A DNA stretch of 64,000 nucleotides from UBA5543 sp964464965 (GCA_964464965.1 CAYXHM010000006.1:168590-232589), one strand, 5' to 3'. Counted from the stretch's first letter, positions 17,058-27,451 are shown. Notes: generated from the letters alone by a model not told the origin. A program made the numbers and translations.

Positions 17058-19310
17058 ATGGAGCAATTTGAAAAGTCAATTGATGAATTACAAAATAAGC
17101 AGCCGGCATGGAATGCAAAGTCTATATTTTCCAAACTAATCCAAAAAGACCAATTAGTAGGGGATCTATACTCTATTAATTACGATGAAGGAAAAGTTTT
17201 AGTACATGATTTTCACAGACAAAAGGTTGGAGGAATTCCTAGTCTTAGTTTTCTAATTGCTACCCGAATTAATCCTGAGAACGAGATCGACTATAAAGAT
17301 GAAGATGCTTCTATAATTCTTTTACGGGTTATGGATGCCGCACAAATCCCACAAGATAAAGAAGCCGAAAATATAAGGATAAATACCAGCCAACGCATTA
17401 GCGGTGAGGTTGATAAAAATTGGGATGGTGAAGACTCAATGGATTTGAATACAAGGCATGTGCTCAGCTTTTCAGGGGTTTCATGTAGAATTGTTGGAAC
17501 CTTTTTCCTGGAAGAGGATGAAAATAAACCTCAGGATGGGCTCAAACTAAAATTCGGAAGTGATATTTCAAACTATTACTCAAATAAAGGGTTTAAAATT
17601 TTTAAACCAAATGCAGAAGCTCTGGAAGAAATTGTCAATTATTGCGACCCATTAAATCTTAAATCACATATAGAAAAATATGGGGAAACAGAACGTGTTA
17701 AATTAGGCTCAGTAAGATACGCCTCTACAAACAGAAAACACCAACAAGTAGACAATGTACCTGTATATATCTACCCAGCGGACCTATTATCACAGAAATC
17801 GGCCTTGTTTGGTATGACAAGAACAGGTAAGTCAAATACAACAAAAATTATAGCTAAATCTGTATTTGAGTTGCGCATTCCTGAAAAAAAAGAACATAAT
17901 TCCCTTCGGATCGGACAAATTATATTTGACCCTAACGGAGAATATGCGAATGAAAATATTCAGGACAAAGACGATAAAAACAACCCGGATGCTTTAAAAA
18001 ATATATGGCGGCAAGATATGAAACTCAAAAAAGAATCAGATGGTTTGAAAGTTAAATATCAAGCAGAAAAAGATCCTGAGAAAAAAAAGGCCATATGGGA
18101 TAAAATTAAGGCAATAGCAGAATCAGAAGTTGTTACTTATGGAATCCTCAAACATCCAAAAGATCCGTTTAGAAGATTGATGAAAATTAATTTTTTTGAA
18201 GAAGGTAATCTCCAAATCGGAAAGGAAATCATTGATTTTAAAATCGCAGACCAATCCGCTCAATATTTTAAGAATTTTAAACAGATTGCTTTCAATAAGC
18301 CCGTTGAAAGTGATTATGAGAATCAAAGTGAATATCAAGGACAATTAAAAAGATATCAAAGACGAGTTCTAGTTTACAGAGCGCTACTGAATAAGGCTGG
18401 CTTTACACCGCCAAAGAGAACTGTAAATATAAGTGGTAGTTTTAGTGAAGATCTGAGAACGGCAATGATAAACCACGTTGACACTAGGGCTGTTAAAAAA
18501 CAAGGTCTAATTAATGCGGCAGGTGCAACATTGGGTTTAAAGGATGTTACTTGGGATAGTTTATTTCCTGCATTTGAAGGGTTATTCCATTTTTTATCAA
18601 CCGCAACTTTTAACACATTTAATCAGAATTACATAATTAATAGAGCAAATACTAATGATGACGACTCTACTGGTGAAGGCTGGGCAGAAGCAGAATTGGA
18701 AAGCTTGCTTGAAATGTTCAACTACTCTAAAGCCATAAATTTAATAGGAGGTGTTAACATTCAACACACTGTAGATGTAGGAACGGACTATGCAAATGAT
18801 ATCTACCAAGATTTACTTCAAGGCAAGCTTGTAATTGTAGACCAATCCAGTGGAGAGCCGGAATTAAATAAATCCTCTGCAACCCGAATCATGTGGCACA
18901 TCTTTAAAGGCAATCAAAGTGCTTTTAGAAATGGAGAAGACAATATTCCTGAAATACTGGTTTATTTAGAAGAAGCTCATAACATTTTACCTGCAGGGAA
19001 CGATCTGGACCTTTCTGATATTTGGGTACGAACAGCAAAAGAAGGCTCAAAATATAGAATAGGTATGGTGTATGCTACCCAGGAGATCAGTAGTATTCAA
19101 AAGAACATTCTGAAAAACACAGCTAACTGGTTTATCAGCCATTTAAATAATACCGATGAAACGAAAGAACTTAAAAAATACTATGATTTTGCAGACTTTG
19201 AACCTTCAATTAGGCGAGCCCAGGATAAAGGTTTTCTGCGAGTGAAAACTTTAAGCAACATGTTTGTGGTTCCTGTGCAGGTTGATAAGTTTGAGATAAA
19301 AAATAAGTAA
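17058..19310 (+). CDS. HerA-like DUF87 ATPase
   Basis: The 750-residue protein has Walker A GMTRTGKSNT at ~252-261 preceded by LSQKSALF, the HerA strand IIFDPNGEYAN at ~294-304, Walker B EILVYLEEAHNILP at ~632-645, and the following YATQEISSIQKN sensor region. The first 200 residues would form the HAS-barrel-type N-terminal domain. HerA ATPases form hexameric DNA translocases that work with nucleases, classically NurA, which is encoded next door with a 2-bp gap. The long middle segment between Walker motifs (~310-620) is larger than in archaeal HerA. Confidence 0.87.
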   Translation: MEQFEKSIDELQNKQPAWNAKSIFSKLIQKDQLVGDLYSINYDEGKVLVHDFHRQKVGGIPSLSFLIATRINPENEIDYKDEDASIILLRVMDAAQIPQDKEAENIRINTSQRISGEVDKNWDGEDSMDLNTRHVLSFSGVSCRIVGTFFLEEDENKPQDGLKLKFGSDISNYYSNKGFKIFKPNAEALEEIVNYCDPLNLKSHIEKYGETERVKLGSVRYASTNRKHQQVDNVPVYIYPADLLSQKSALFGMTRTGKSNTTKIIAKSVFELRIPEKKEHNSLRIGQIIFDPNGEYANENIQDKDDKNNPDALKNIWRQDMKLKKESDGLKVKYQAEKDPEKKKAIWDKIKAIAESEVVTYGILKHPKDPFRRLMKINFFEEGNLQIGKEIIDFKIADQSAQYFKNFKQIAFNKPVESDYENQSEYQGQLKRYQRRVLVYRALLNKAGFTPPKRTVNISGSFSEDLRTAMINHVDTRAVKKQGLINAAGATLGLKDVTWDSLFPAFEGLFHFLSTATFNTFNQNYIINRANTNDDDSTGEGWAEAELESLLEMFNYSKAINLIGGVNIQHTVDVGTDYANDIYQDLLQGKLVIVDQSSGEPELNKSSATRIMWHIFKGNQSAFRNGEDNIPEILVYLEEAHNILPAGNDLDLSDIWVRTAKEGSKYRIGMVYATQEISSIQKNILKNTANWFISHLNNTDETKELKKYYDFADFEPSIRRAQDKGFLRVKTLSNMFVVPVQVDKFEIKNK

Positions 19311-19312
19311 TT

Positions 19313-20686
19313 ATGAGTGACAATAACTTTTTAAATGGCAAATCATACGAGCCACTTAGGCGATTGCTCTCTGATTCTAAAATTAGCGAACTGCAAACAC
19401 AAATTAGGATTAACAAGGATATTGAAGATATAAATTGGAATGAGAAGACAATAAAATTAAGTGAGCTGGAACAGTCTTCTTGGCGACCAAAATTATTAAT
19501 TGCAATTGATGGGGATTATAGCAAATCAATTATTCAGAACGGGTTTCCCGGAGCTGAAATCGGCTATATTACAGTATCTACAGTAGTAATTTTACTGGAT
19601 AAGGTAAGAGAGTTAGAAAAGGAACAATTTATAGACCCCAAAAAGTTTAGGGAAACAGAGCAACCAACTTCTATTGATAGTCTTTTTGTAGGTTGTAATG
19701 TGGTTTTGCAGGGAGAAGATTCAGCAAAATCTTCGATGCGGAAAATATTGTTTGATGAGCTCAAAAAATTCCGGGTTTTCAATAATACAGAAACATTATT
19801 GGACACATATGAATATTTATTACAAGAAAGATCTGCAAACGGAAGGGCATCTAAATGCCCACATGACAACTGTGATGAGGATTATGAATTTAATATAGGG
19901 GAATATCAATGTAAAGCTTGTAATGGAAAATTATACTCTACGGATGCACTTAGACTCCATGAACTCCTTAGTTCTTCCGGCACAAGCGGTGAAATGTATG
20001 GTCAAATAAAAGAAACTTTTAAAAAGCTACAACTAATACACCTGCTAAGATCCTTCGAGCAGGAACCAAAATATTTTTCTTTATTGAGGGATATTGCTTT
20101 TTTTATTGAAGGGACACTGGCTGTTTTCAGTACAGCTTCCTGGCTTGCGAAACCAATAAGAACTGAATTAGAAAGATTAAATTCAAGGATTAACGAAGAA
20201 TTTGGTTCAAGCCTTATCGTTTTAGGAATTGAAAGAAGTGGCAGTTTTGTGAATCATTTTTCTACTATAGATACGATGAAGAATGGTTCCGAACATAATT
20301 TCCCCAATCAATCCGTTTTTCTTCTAACTAATGAATACATCAAAAAGCATATTGTATTTAATGATTCCCCGACATATGTATATTTAGAAGACACCTCATT
20401 TGGTAGAAAGATCTTCTATAAAACTAAAGCTGGTCATAGAGTTGTTGCATCCATTGCAACATATAATCAATATCAATCCAATCCTGAAACGGCTTTTCCT
20501 GCTCAATTTCCAAGATTGATAGACGTACTTCAATTATTAGATAAGCTAGTATCAAATCGTTACGAAAATTCTGTTACACCACTGGCCTCAGCTCATTCCG
20601 AAGCAGCTATTCCATTGAACTTGGGAAAATCAATATTTGACAAAATCGCGAGAGAAATAAGAACCAATTCAACCAACAATGATTAA
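19313..20686 (+). CDS. NurA-like nuclease
   Basis: The 457-residue protein has the NurA-type start LLIAIDGDYSKS (~61-72, with D66 and D68 as candidate metal ligands) followed by a hydrophobic strand pair (GYITVSTVVILL). A Cys cluster at ~183-205 (CPHDNC, then CKAC) looks like a zinc ribbon. A late IVLGIERSGSFVNHF and VYLEDTSFGRKIFY pattern resembles the C-terminal half of NurA. NurA nucleases resect DNA together with HerA, and here the two genes are adjacent. The zinc ribbon insertion is unusual for classical NurA. It overlaps the methyltransferase gene by 8 nt. Confidence 0.75.
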   Translation: MSDNNFLNGKSYEPLRRLLSDSKISELQTQIRINKDIEDINWNEKTIKLSELEQSSWRPKLLIAIDGDYSKSIIQNGFPGAEIGYITVSTVVILLDKVRELEKEQFIDPKKFRETEQPTSIDSLFVGCNVVLQGEDSAKSSMRKILFDELKKFRVFNNTETLLDTYEYLLQERSANGRASKCPHDNCDEDYEFNIGEYQCKACNGKLYSTDALRLHELLSSSGTSGEMYGQIKETFKKLQLIHLLRSFEQEPKYFSLLRDIAFFIEGTLAVFSTASWLAKPIRTELERLNSRINEEFGSSLIVLGIERSGSFVNHFSTIDTMKNGSEHNFPNQSVFLLTNEYIKKHIVFNDSPTYVYLEDTSFGRKIFYKTKAGHRVVASIATYNQYQSNPETAFPAQFPRLIDVLQLLDKLVSNRYENSVTPLASAHSEAAIPLNLGKSIFDKIAREIRTNSTNND

Positions 20687-21803
20687 GATTGACGACATAG
20701 TGAAAGGACAGCAAACGGCTGAGTCACGTTGGGCAAAATTTGGGCCTTATTATGCTATGTTTCCAATAGATTTTGCTTTCAAAGTAGTAAAAAAATACTC
20801 ACGAAAGGGAGATTTCATTATTGATCCCTTTGCGGGAAGAGGGTCCAGTATTTTTGCCGGGGGAGTACTTGAACGACATAGCCTAGGAATAGAAATCAAT
20901 CCTGTTGGATGGCTGTATGGTTCTACCAAGCTAAATCCGGCAGAACAACAATCGGTTCTAAATAGATTAGATTCTGTTTATAAATTAAGAAACCGTTATA
21001 CCCAATCAATAGAAAAACTTCCTGAGTTTTACAGGTTTTGTTACTGTGACGAAGTGCTTAAGTTTTTGTTAGCGGCAAGAAAAAATTTGAAGTGGCAATC
21101 CAACCCAATTGATGCCACTTTAATGTCTATTGTTATAGTCTATTTGCATGGAAAACTGGGAGAAGGGTTATCTAACCAAATGAGAATGACTAAGGCTATG
21201 GGGATGAACTATTCCATAGAATGGTGGAAAGAAAAAGGCTATTTATCTCCTCCTGAAATAAACCCGTTAGAATTTATTACAAAAAAAATTGAGTGGCGAT
21301 ATAAAAAAGGGACGCCAAAAATTGCTGATAGCTCTATCTTGTTTGGAGATAGTTCAGATGAATTAGAAAAAATTACACAAAGAGCAAAAGATGCTGAAAT
21401 AAAGTTTTCTCTATTGTTCACCTCACCTCCTTATTGGTCAATAACGGACTATTATGCTGATCAATGGTTGAGATTATGGATGTTAGGCGAACCAGCAATT
21501 CCTAAATCAAATGCACACAAGCATAAGGGCAGATTTGGTTCTAAGGTAGAATACTATACCCTTTTAGACAATATTTTTGGTTATTGCTCACAAATTATGG
21601 ATCCCGAACGTAGCACAATATATGTCAGAACAGATATAAGAGAATATACGTTTAATACCACATTGGAGATATTAAAAAAGCATTTCCCATTACATGCTAT
21701 AGCTATAAAAAAACAGCCTTTTAAAAAGAAGACACAAACACAGCTTCATGGCAATTCCTCCAAAGAAAATGGTGAAGTGGATATAATATTGACTAAAAGA
21801 TGA
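20679..21803 (+). CDS. DNA methyltransferase (amino-methylating)
   Basis: The 374-residue protein has the AdoMet-binding motif DPFAGRGSSIFAGG at ~49-62 with the acidic GIEINP strand after it, and the catalytic motif TSPPYWS at ~248-254. The TSPPY form is usual for N4-cytosine or N6-adenine methyltransferases. About 190 residues between the motifs can hold target recognition, an order with motif I before motif IV. It would methylate host DNA and mark self for the HerA-NurA-PIN machinery. The 8-nt overlap with the NurA-like gene indicates a shared transcript. Specificity cannot be read from sequence. Confidence 0.85.
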   Translation: MIKIDDIVKGQQTAESRWAKFGPYYAMFPIDFAFKVVKKYSRKGDFIIDPFAGRGSSIFAGGVLERHSLGIEINPVGWLYGSTKLNPAEQQSVLNRLDSVYKLRNRYTQSIEKLPEFYRFCYCDEVLKFLLAARKNLKWQSNPIDATLMSIVIVYLHGKLGEGLSNQMRMTKAMGMNYSIEWWKEKGYLSPPEINPLEFITKKIEWRYKKGTPKIADSSILFGDSSDELEKITQRAKDAEIKFSLLFTSPPYWSITDYYADQWLRLWMLGEPAIPKSNAHKHKGRFGSKVEYYTLLDNIFGYCSQIMDPERSTIYVRTDIREYTFNTTLEILKKHFPLHAIAIKKQPFKKKTQTQLHGNSSKENGEVDIILTKR

Positions 21804-21937
21804 AAGCTTATCCATTTATTGGATCTTCTACTAATAGAACTTGAATTATAGGTCTGTATTAAATATGATATTAAGATAACTGTTAAAATATTCTAAGTAC
21901 GAGAGAACTTTCTACAATAACCTTTTTATGTAAATGT

Positions 21938-22981
21938 ATGCAAGAACCTTACTACATTGAAAATACCATTCAAAAACTTATAGAAGGAACAAAAAATAAA
22001 TACGAAGGTAGAGAAACTGAATTTAACAAAATCATAGATGAAAAGCTACCTACCGCAATTGAGAATATAGCAAAAAGCACTTTAGAAGAAATTTATAACT
22101 ACTGTATTAGTGATAATAGTGATTTAAAAAATCGTGAAAAAGAAATCTATAATAAAATATCTAGTAATTATAAAGTTGGTATAAGGCTTTTTGAAGGTTT
22201 TATGGAGCTTAATGCACAAATTAGCTCAATGACTTACAAAAAATATTTTAAGCTCTTCGACACATTTGACGATCATATTAAACTCGATACATTAATCGCT
22301 ATACATGTCAGAGCTTGTCAAGTCGCAAATGAAATTTTAGTTTTAATTAGAAATGGCTATGCTGACGGAGCTCATGCAAGATGGCGAACACTCCATGAAT
22401 TATCTGTAACATTTTTATATTTATATGATTCCGATTATGAAGTCATACACATGTACAATGATTATGAAATAATTGAGAAATATAAAAAGGCAAAGGAATA
22501 CAAAGCTTGTGAAAATAGTCTTGACCTAGAGAAGCTTGAAGATGAAGAATGGGAAGAATTATCGGAAAAAAGAGATGCAATTATCGAAAAATATGGTAAA
22601 GATTTTTCTGAAGGTTATGGATGGACGATGAATGACCTTCCAAAAGGCAAAAGAAATTTCAGAGAACTTGAAAGACATGTTGGAATAGAAAAATTAAGAA
22701 TTATCTATTCATGGGCAAACGAAAGTGTTCATGCTGGTGTGTCAGGCATTAAAGACAAGCTAAGTCTCAGAGAAGAAGAATCATATCATTTCTTAACGGG
22801 GTCTAATGATTGCGGATTTTTAGATCCGGTTCAATATACTTCATACTCATTATGTCAAATGAGCGAAGTTTTATTGGACATGGAAGATTCTGTACTTCAT
22901 AAGATCTTTGATGAATTATTATTTTATTTTCAGAATGAAATAGTATTAGAATTCAACAAGGTTGAAGAGCCGGGGTTGTGA
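21938..22981 (+). CDS. DUF5677 family protein
   Basis: The 347-residue protein carries the DUF5677-like stretch VLIRNGYADGAHARWRTLHE (~141-160). Helices surround it, and a later conserved-looking YSWANESVHAG comes near residue 260. The family is helical and has been related to HEPN-type folds; catalytic activity is not shown. It lies 134 bp after the methyltransferase, so it may be transcribed separately. Its place inside the island suggests a defence role, inferred from context. Confidence 0.68.
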   Translation: MQEPYYIENTIQKLIEGTKNKYEGRETEFNKIIDEKLPTAIENIAKSTLEEIYNYCISDNSDLKNREKEIYNKISSNYKVGIRLFEGFMELNAQISSMTYKKYFKLFDTFDDHIKLDTLIAIHVRACQVANEILVLIRNGYADGAHARWRTLHELSVTFLYLYDSDYEVIHMYNDYEIIEKYKKAKEYKACENSLDLEKLEDEEWEELSEKRDAIIEKYGKDFSEGYGWTMNDLPKGKRNFRELERHVGIEKLRIIYSWANESVHAGVSGIKDKLSLREEESYHFLTGSNDCGFLDPVQYTSYSLCQMSEVLLDMEDSVLHKIFDELLFYFQNEIVLEFNKVEEPGL

Positions 22982-23185
22982 TATTTCATAAATTGAAGAA
23001 GCTTAAAATTCAGAAGATTATTAAGACTATAATTTCTTTTTGATATTGGTGGAAAGACTATAATTACGTATAGCTTGCAAAGCTTCAAAGAATTCGGCAT
23101 TCCGCCTGTCCTCATACTTAAGGAAACGCAATATTAATGCTGTTCCCTTTTTTTATGCCAATAAAAAAGCACAACAGATGGAATA

Positions 23186-26100
23186 ATGGATCTGCGGCTT
23201 TTGCTAACAGATAAACAGGTGACTCCGCTATATATCTATTTAAATTTGCTTTTCATTGATAGGTCATACTATGAAATATTAGAGAGAATTAGCACTGGAT
23301 ATTATAATATTTATTACATTCCCCACCTAATTCACCATAATCTTTTACAGATGCTTGATTTTTTTCTTGACGACTTATTTAATATTGAGTGTGATATGAT
23401 CGTAGTTCCTATTTCTACGGTAGGGACCATGTCTCAATCTTTCCATTTTGGTGTTCGTAAGATATCATCACATTTGGCGCCTTTGAAAGCGAAATACAAT
23501 CTGGGTGAAGTTGAAATTCAGCCTACTAAACATTATCCGGTAAAGTATATTGTGTTTGCATGTGTAGTGGAAGATTCTTCAAGTTCTTACGGTACAATTC
23601 GGCAGATCGGGAAAAAGTTGGGCAAAGAATTACAGGTAATTAAGGATGTACGAACGATTGCCACCCCAATAATTGGCACCGGCGCAGGAGGTCTTAATCA
23701 TTTTGCGAGCAGAAATATTCTCCTTAATGCATTTTATGAAACCGCACCGAATTCCATATCGTTTAATTTTTGTACTTCTGATAAAAGTGTTTATGATTCT
23801 TTTGACGGATATTCATTAGATATTGATACTTCAAGTGGTAAACTCGTGTTCGAAGCAGAATTAGGGCGGGTACTCGAAATTGATTATATACAAAGTCTGA
23901 TGTATGACAAGGACTATTATTATGAATTGGCCTTGCAAAAATATTTTGAATTTAGAAATTTCGAGGCACCACATGAATCTTTTTATTATGAAATTGAAAA
24001 CGCCTGTAAAAAATCTAAACCCAACTATAAGGAATTCCTCTCGCTCTTTGACGAATCATCAGAGGAGTATAAGTTTTTACAGTTATGTGGTGAACTGATT
24101 GCCTATATAGATTATCGAGCATATCGGAAAAATTTATGGAACAAGTATCCAGATAAACGTACTTTGGCACACTCAGCTGTGAGACAAAGTAATTGGCTTT
24201 TAAATCTGATCAAATTAAAATTGACGGGTAGTTTTAATAGTTTGAGCACAAGTATAAAAAACGCATTATTATATTTCGAGAAACCCGAAACGAATTTAAC
24301 TATGTTATCTGTGAAACATAGGGAACAGGTATTTCTTGAGCTTCTGCATGTTAAATATGAGGGCGAGAAATCGATAATCCACTTACTCAACTTTTTTAGT
24401 AATCACAAAGTAAGCAGTAAAAATAGGATGAATTTCGGTGCGCTTTGCAGTAGAATCTTGTATACTCCGGCAATTAAATCAATTTGGTTTGAAGAAGTGC
24501 GGTTTACTATAGCAGGCCGAAGGAATGATGAATTGTTAAACCCCATAGATTTGACAATGGCCATCCATCGCATTTCAGAGAATTTAAAAACAAAATCCCC
24601 AAGGCTTGATTTGGGAAATTGCGGTTTAAGAGATTTGAACACCATCCCGGAACTTTTTGAGTGCACTCACTTAGAAGAATTGATTCTAAGCAATGAATGG
24701 GCGGAATATGAAAATGGAAAATGGAGGAAAAAGAGTAGCAACAATAAAGGGAAACGCAATTCTCTACATGCGATCCCTGATATAATCGGAGAACTAATCA
24801 ACCTCAAACGTCTCACTTGTGGCGGCGACTGGAATGACAGGAAATCATCATGGAATCGGTGGTCCATCAAAAACTTGTCGGCAATCATTCGACTACAAAA
24901 GCTCGAATATTTAAATGTAAGCAACAACATGCTTACAACGATCAAAGGATTGAATCAACTTAAAAAGTTAACGGTTGCGCACTTAAACAATAACGAAATT
25001 TCAGTTGTTGAATCTCTTACAGATGTCGAGTATTTAGAGGAACTCTATTTAAGCAACAATAATATTCGAACGGTTATATTTCTCCAACCTCTGAAAAATA
25101 TAAAGACCATTGACCTCCATCAAAATGATATCCGCGATCTAAGACCCTTAGAAGAACTCATCTTTAAAATTGGCATTGAAAACAGTAAATGGAAAATCGA
25201 TACACTAAATATTGCTCAAAATCCACTTGAATATCCTGCACTTAATATTGTTAATCTTGGCAAAGAGGCTGTGTTAAGTACGTTACAGGACATCAAGAAA
25301 TTGGGCCGATACATTAATAAAGATATCAAAGTCATTCTTGTAGGGAATAGTGAGGCGGGTAAATCCACACTTGTTAAATATCTTGATGCCGAAAAAGACT
25401 TAGATAAAAAACATGGCGCAACGCTGTGGATGGCTGAAAAGACAATAAAAAGCAAGTATAAAATTGAACTTCTTGGAGACACCTGCACGCTTCATTTATT
25501 TGACTTTGGCGGACATGACTATTATCACGACACCCATCAGCTTTTTTACAGCTCAAACACAATCTATATTCTTTTATGGGATGCAAAAACAAATGGACTG
25601 GCAATAAGAAACTGCGTTCAAGAGGATGAACAAGGTAAGCCGGTCGATGTTGAAGTACAGGATTATCCTGTGAAATATTGGCTTGAATCGGTCAAACATT
25701 ATATACAGGATATTGAGGCAGACAATTTTGAATTTGATATTCAACGGGAGAAGACTTATAATAGCTCTCTTTTGATGATCCAAAACAAGGTAGGTAAAGT
25801 CGACCATCTGGTTCAGCTGAACAATGCATACTACACAGAACATTTCCCCTTCATCTATGACATGATCAATATTTCAATTATTGATCCAAGTAGAAACTTA
25901 CCACATTTCGATTCAATCTTTGGAGAAATGCTTAATAATATGAGTATTATAGGAGCATCATTACCTAAATATTATGAAACTATTAAAAACGCCATTGGTA
26001 TTTATCAAGGGGCTGAAATCTTGAACATAGGCCATTTTTTAAGCTTTTGTAATAGCTTGCTGAGAACCCATATTGATATTTCCCAATGCCGTATTATGTG

Positions 26101-27451
26101 TAGATATCTGGAACAGATTGGAGTTGTTCTTTACAGCTCTAATACGCAAGAAGAAAAGGTATACCTTAAAAAGGAAAACATTATAAAGAGTATACATCAA
26201 GTGTTATCTGACTTAGTTGATAAGAAAGGAGAGTTCGACTTGGCCTACGTTTCTGGTAAGCTCGAAAAATCTAGCGAAGCTGGGGATCTGATTGCTATTA
26301 TGAAGTCGTTTAAAATGATTTTCTCTCATCCTTACCAAGATATTTATATTGCGCCTTTATATCTTCCCAAATTGCCAGAAGGTAAGGTTAAATTGTTCCT
26401 TAATGACAAGCTAAAACCTTATCGTAGGTTTGAGTATTCTGGATTCATACATAAAAATGTCGTGCTTAGTGTATTTGACAAATACACTAAAATGATTGCA
26501 CAAGAAAAGCGATCTCCACAGGATGATCTATTTTACTACTGGAAAGACGCATTAATTGTCAAGAAGCCATCATCGGACGAAATTGTAATGATTAAATTTC
26601 ATTTAGGAAATAACGAAGGCAATGCCTGTATTGATGTATTTGACATGTCTGGAGGTGAAAAAAATCATCATGTATTCCTTAAAGAAGTTATCTCCTTTAT
26701 TAAAGAGGTAAATCAAGGGTATCCTTTGGAAGAAATGGTTACCATTGATGGAGTGCATTATATTTCAATTGAAATTCTAAACCAAAATGCCCGCATTGGT
26801 AAATGGATATTTTCAGAACGAAAACAGGCAGATTATACCAAACCAAGGGAGGCGGAACTATATTTTGAACTCAAAAATTATAAAATGTATTTAACAGAAG
26901 ATGTAAAAAAGAAGAAAGTTGTGATTTCTTATTCTAAATTTGATCTTGACCAAGTCAACCTTTTTACCAGATATCTAAGACCTCTTGTTGACCGAAACCT
27001 CATAGATGTTCCTTGGTGTTGTGAAGAGCTGCTCCCAGGAGAGATTTGGGATGAAAAGATTAAAACAAAATTTGATGAAGCGGATATTGTGTTTTTTATG
27101 GTCAGCGCAGATTTTTTCAGCACACAATATATATTAGATTACGAGATTAAAGGAGCAATCGACAGATATGATAATGATAAAAATTCCGTCAAAATTATAC
27201 CGATCATTCTTAAGTATTATGACTGGGGCAGAATTGGAAAATATGACTTGCAACGCTTTTCCGCATTGCCTTTTAAAGGAAAACCAGTCAGTGACTTTGG
27301 CAACTCCGATATTGTTTGGCATGCCATATCCACATCGGTTAGGATGATGATTGAAAAAGATCTCGACCCTGTCAATATTGGCTCAGTTAACCGTGAAATA
27401 CAAGGAATTTTCGAACGTCAGGTATCGGGAAAACTGGATAATAACTCATAA
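23186..27451 (+). CDS. Macro-LRR-Roc-COR-TIR protein (ROCO-type NLR-like)
   Basis: The 1,421-residue protein has several domains in order. A macro-like region at ~66-200 carries VRTIATPIIGTGAGGL at ~155-170, the glycine-rich loop of ADP-ribose binders. A helical region follows to ~450. Leucine-rich repeats run from ~472 to ~665 (for example LEELYLSNNNIRTV). A Roc GTPase has P-loop VGNSEAGKST at ~718-727, G3 FDFGGHDYYHD at ~771-781 and a G4-like QNKVGK near 866. A COR-like region spans ~920-1235. A C-terminal TIR domain at ~1241-1370 has KKVVISYSKFD, PGEIWDEKI and IVFFMVSADFFS, with a glutamate in ILDYEIKG as candidate NADase residue. TIR domains in bacterial defence cut NAD+ on infection. LRR and Roc would sense and switch. 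It appears to be a stand-alone gene. Confidence 0.85.
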   Translation: MDLRLLLTDKQVTPLYIYLNLLFIDRSYYEILERISTGYYNIYYIPHLIHHNLLQMLDFFLDDLFNIECDMIVVPISTVGTMSQSFHFGVRKISSHLAPLKAKYNLGEVEIQPTKHYPVKYIVFACVVEDSSSSYGTIRQIGKKLGKELQVIKDVRTIATPIIGTGAGGLNHFASRNILLNAFYETAPNSISFNFCTSDKSVYDSFDGYSLDIDTSSGKLVFEAELGRVLEIDYIQSLMYDKDYYYELALQKYFEFRNFEAPHESFYYEIENACKKSKPNYKEFLSLFDESSEEYKFLQLCGELIAYIDYRAYRKNLWNKYPDKRTLAHSAVRQSNWLLNLIKLKLTGSFNSLSTSIKNALLYFEKPETNLTMLSVKHREQVFLELLHVKYEGEKSIIHLLNFFSNHKVSSKNRMNFGALCSRILYTPAIKSIWFEEVRFTIAGRRNDELLNPIDLTMAIHRISENLKTKSPRLDLGNCGLRDLNTIPELFECTHLEELILSNEWAEYENGKWRKKSSNNKGKRNSLHAIPDIIGELINLKRLTCGGDWNDRKSSWNRWSIKNLSAIIRLQKLEYLNVSNNMLTTIKGLNQLKKLTVAHLNNNEISVVESLTDVEYLEELYLSNNNIRTVIFLQPLKNIKTIDLHQNDIRDLRPLEELIFKIGIENSKWKIDTLNIAQNPLEYPALNIVNLGKEAVLSTLQDIKKLGRYINKDIKVILVGNSEAGKSTLVKYLDAEKDLDKKHGATLWMAEKTIKSKYKIELLGDTCTLHLFDFGGHDYYHDTHQLFYSSNTIYILLWDAKTNGLAIRNCVQEDEQGKPVDVEVQDYPVKYWLESVKHYIQDIEADNFEFDIQREKTYNSSLLMIQNKVGKVDHLVQLNNAYYTEHFPFIYDMINISIIDPSRNLPHFDSIFGEMLNNMSIIGASLPKYYETIKNAIGIYQGAEILNIGHFLSFCNSLLRTHIDISQCRIMCRYLEQIGVVLYSSNTQEEKVYLKKENIIKSIHQVLSDLVDKKGEFDLAYVSGKLEKSSEAGDLIAIMKSFKMIFSHPYQDIYIAPLYLPKLPEGKVKLFLNDKLKPYRRFEYSGFIHKNVVLSVFDKYTKMIAQEKRSPQDDLFYYWKDALIVKKPSSDEIVMIKFHLGNNEGNACIDVFDMSGGEKNHHVFLKEVISFIKEVNQGYPLEEMVTIDGVHYISIEILNQNARIGKWIFSERKQADYTKPREAELYFELKNYKMYLTEDVKKKKVVISYSKFDLDQVNLFTRYLRPLVDRNLIDVPWCCEELLPGEIWDEKIKTKFDEADIVFFMVSADFFSTQYILDYEIKGAIDRYDNDKNSVKIIPIILKYYDWGRIGKYDLQRFSALPFKGKPVSDFGNSDIVWHAISTSVRMMIEKDLDPVNIGSVNREIQGIFERQVSGKLDNNS

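Noticed and set aside
17058..21803. BREX or DISARM assignment for the methyltransferase operon
   Set aside because: No PglZ, BrxC, DrmA/DrmB or PLD protein is present; the HerA-NurA-PIN set does not match these systems.
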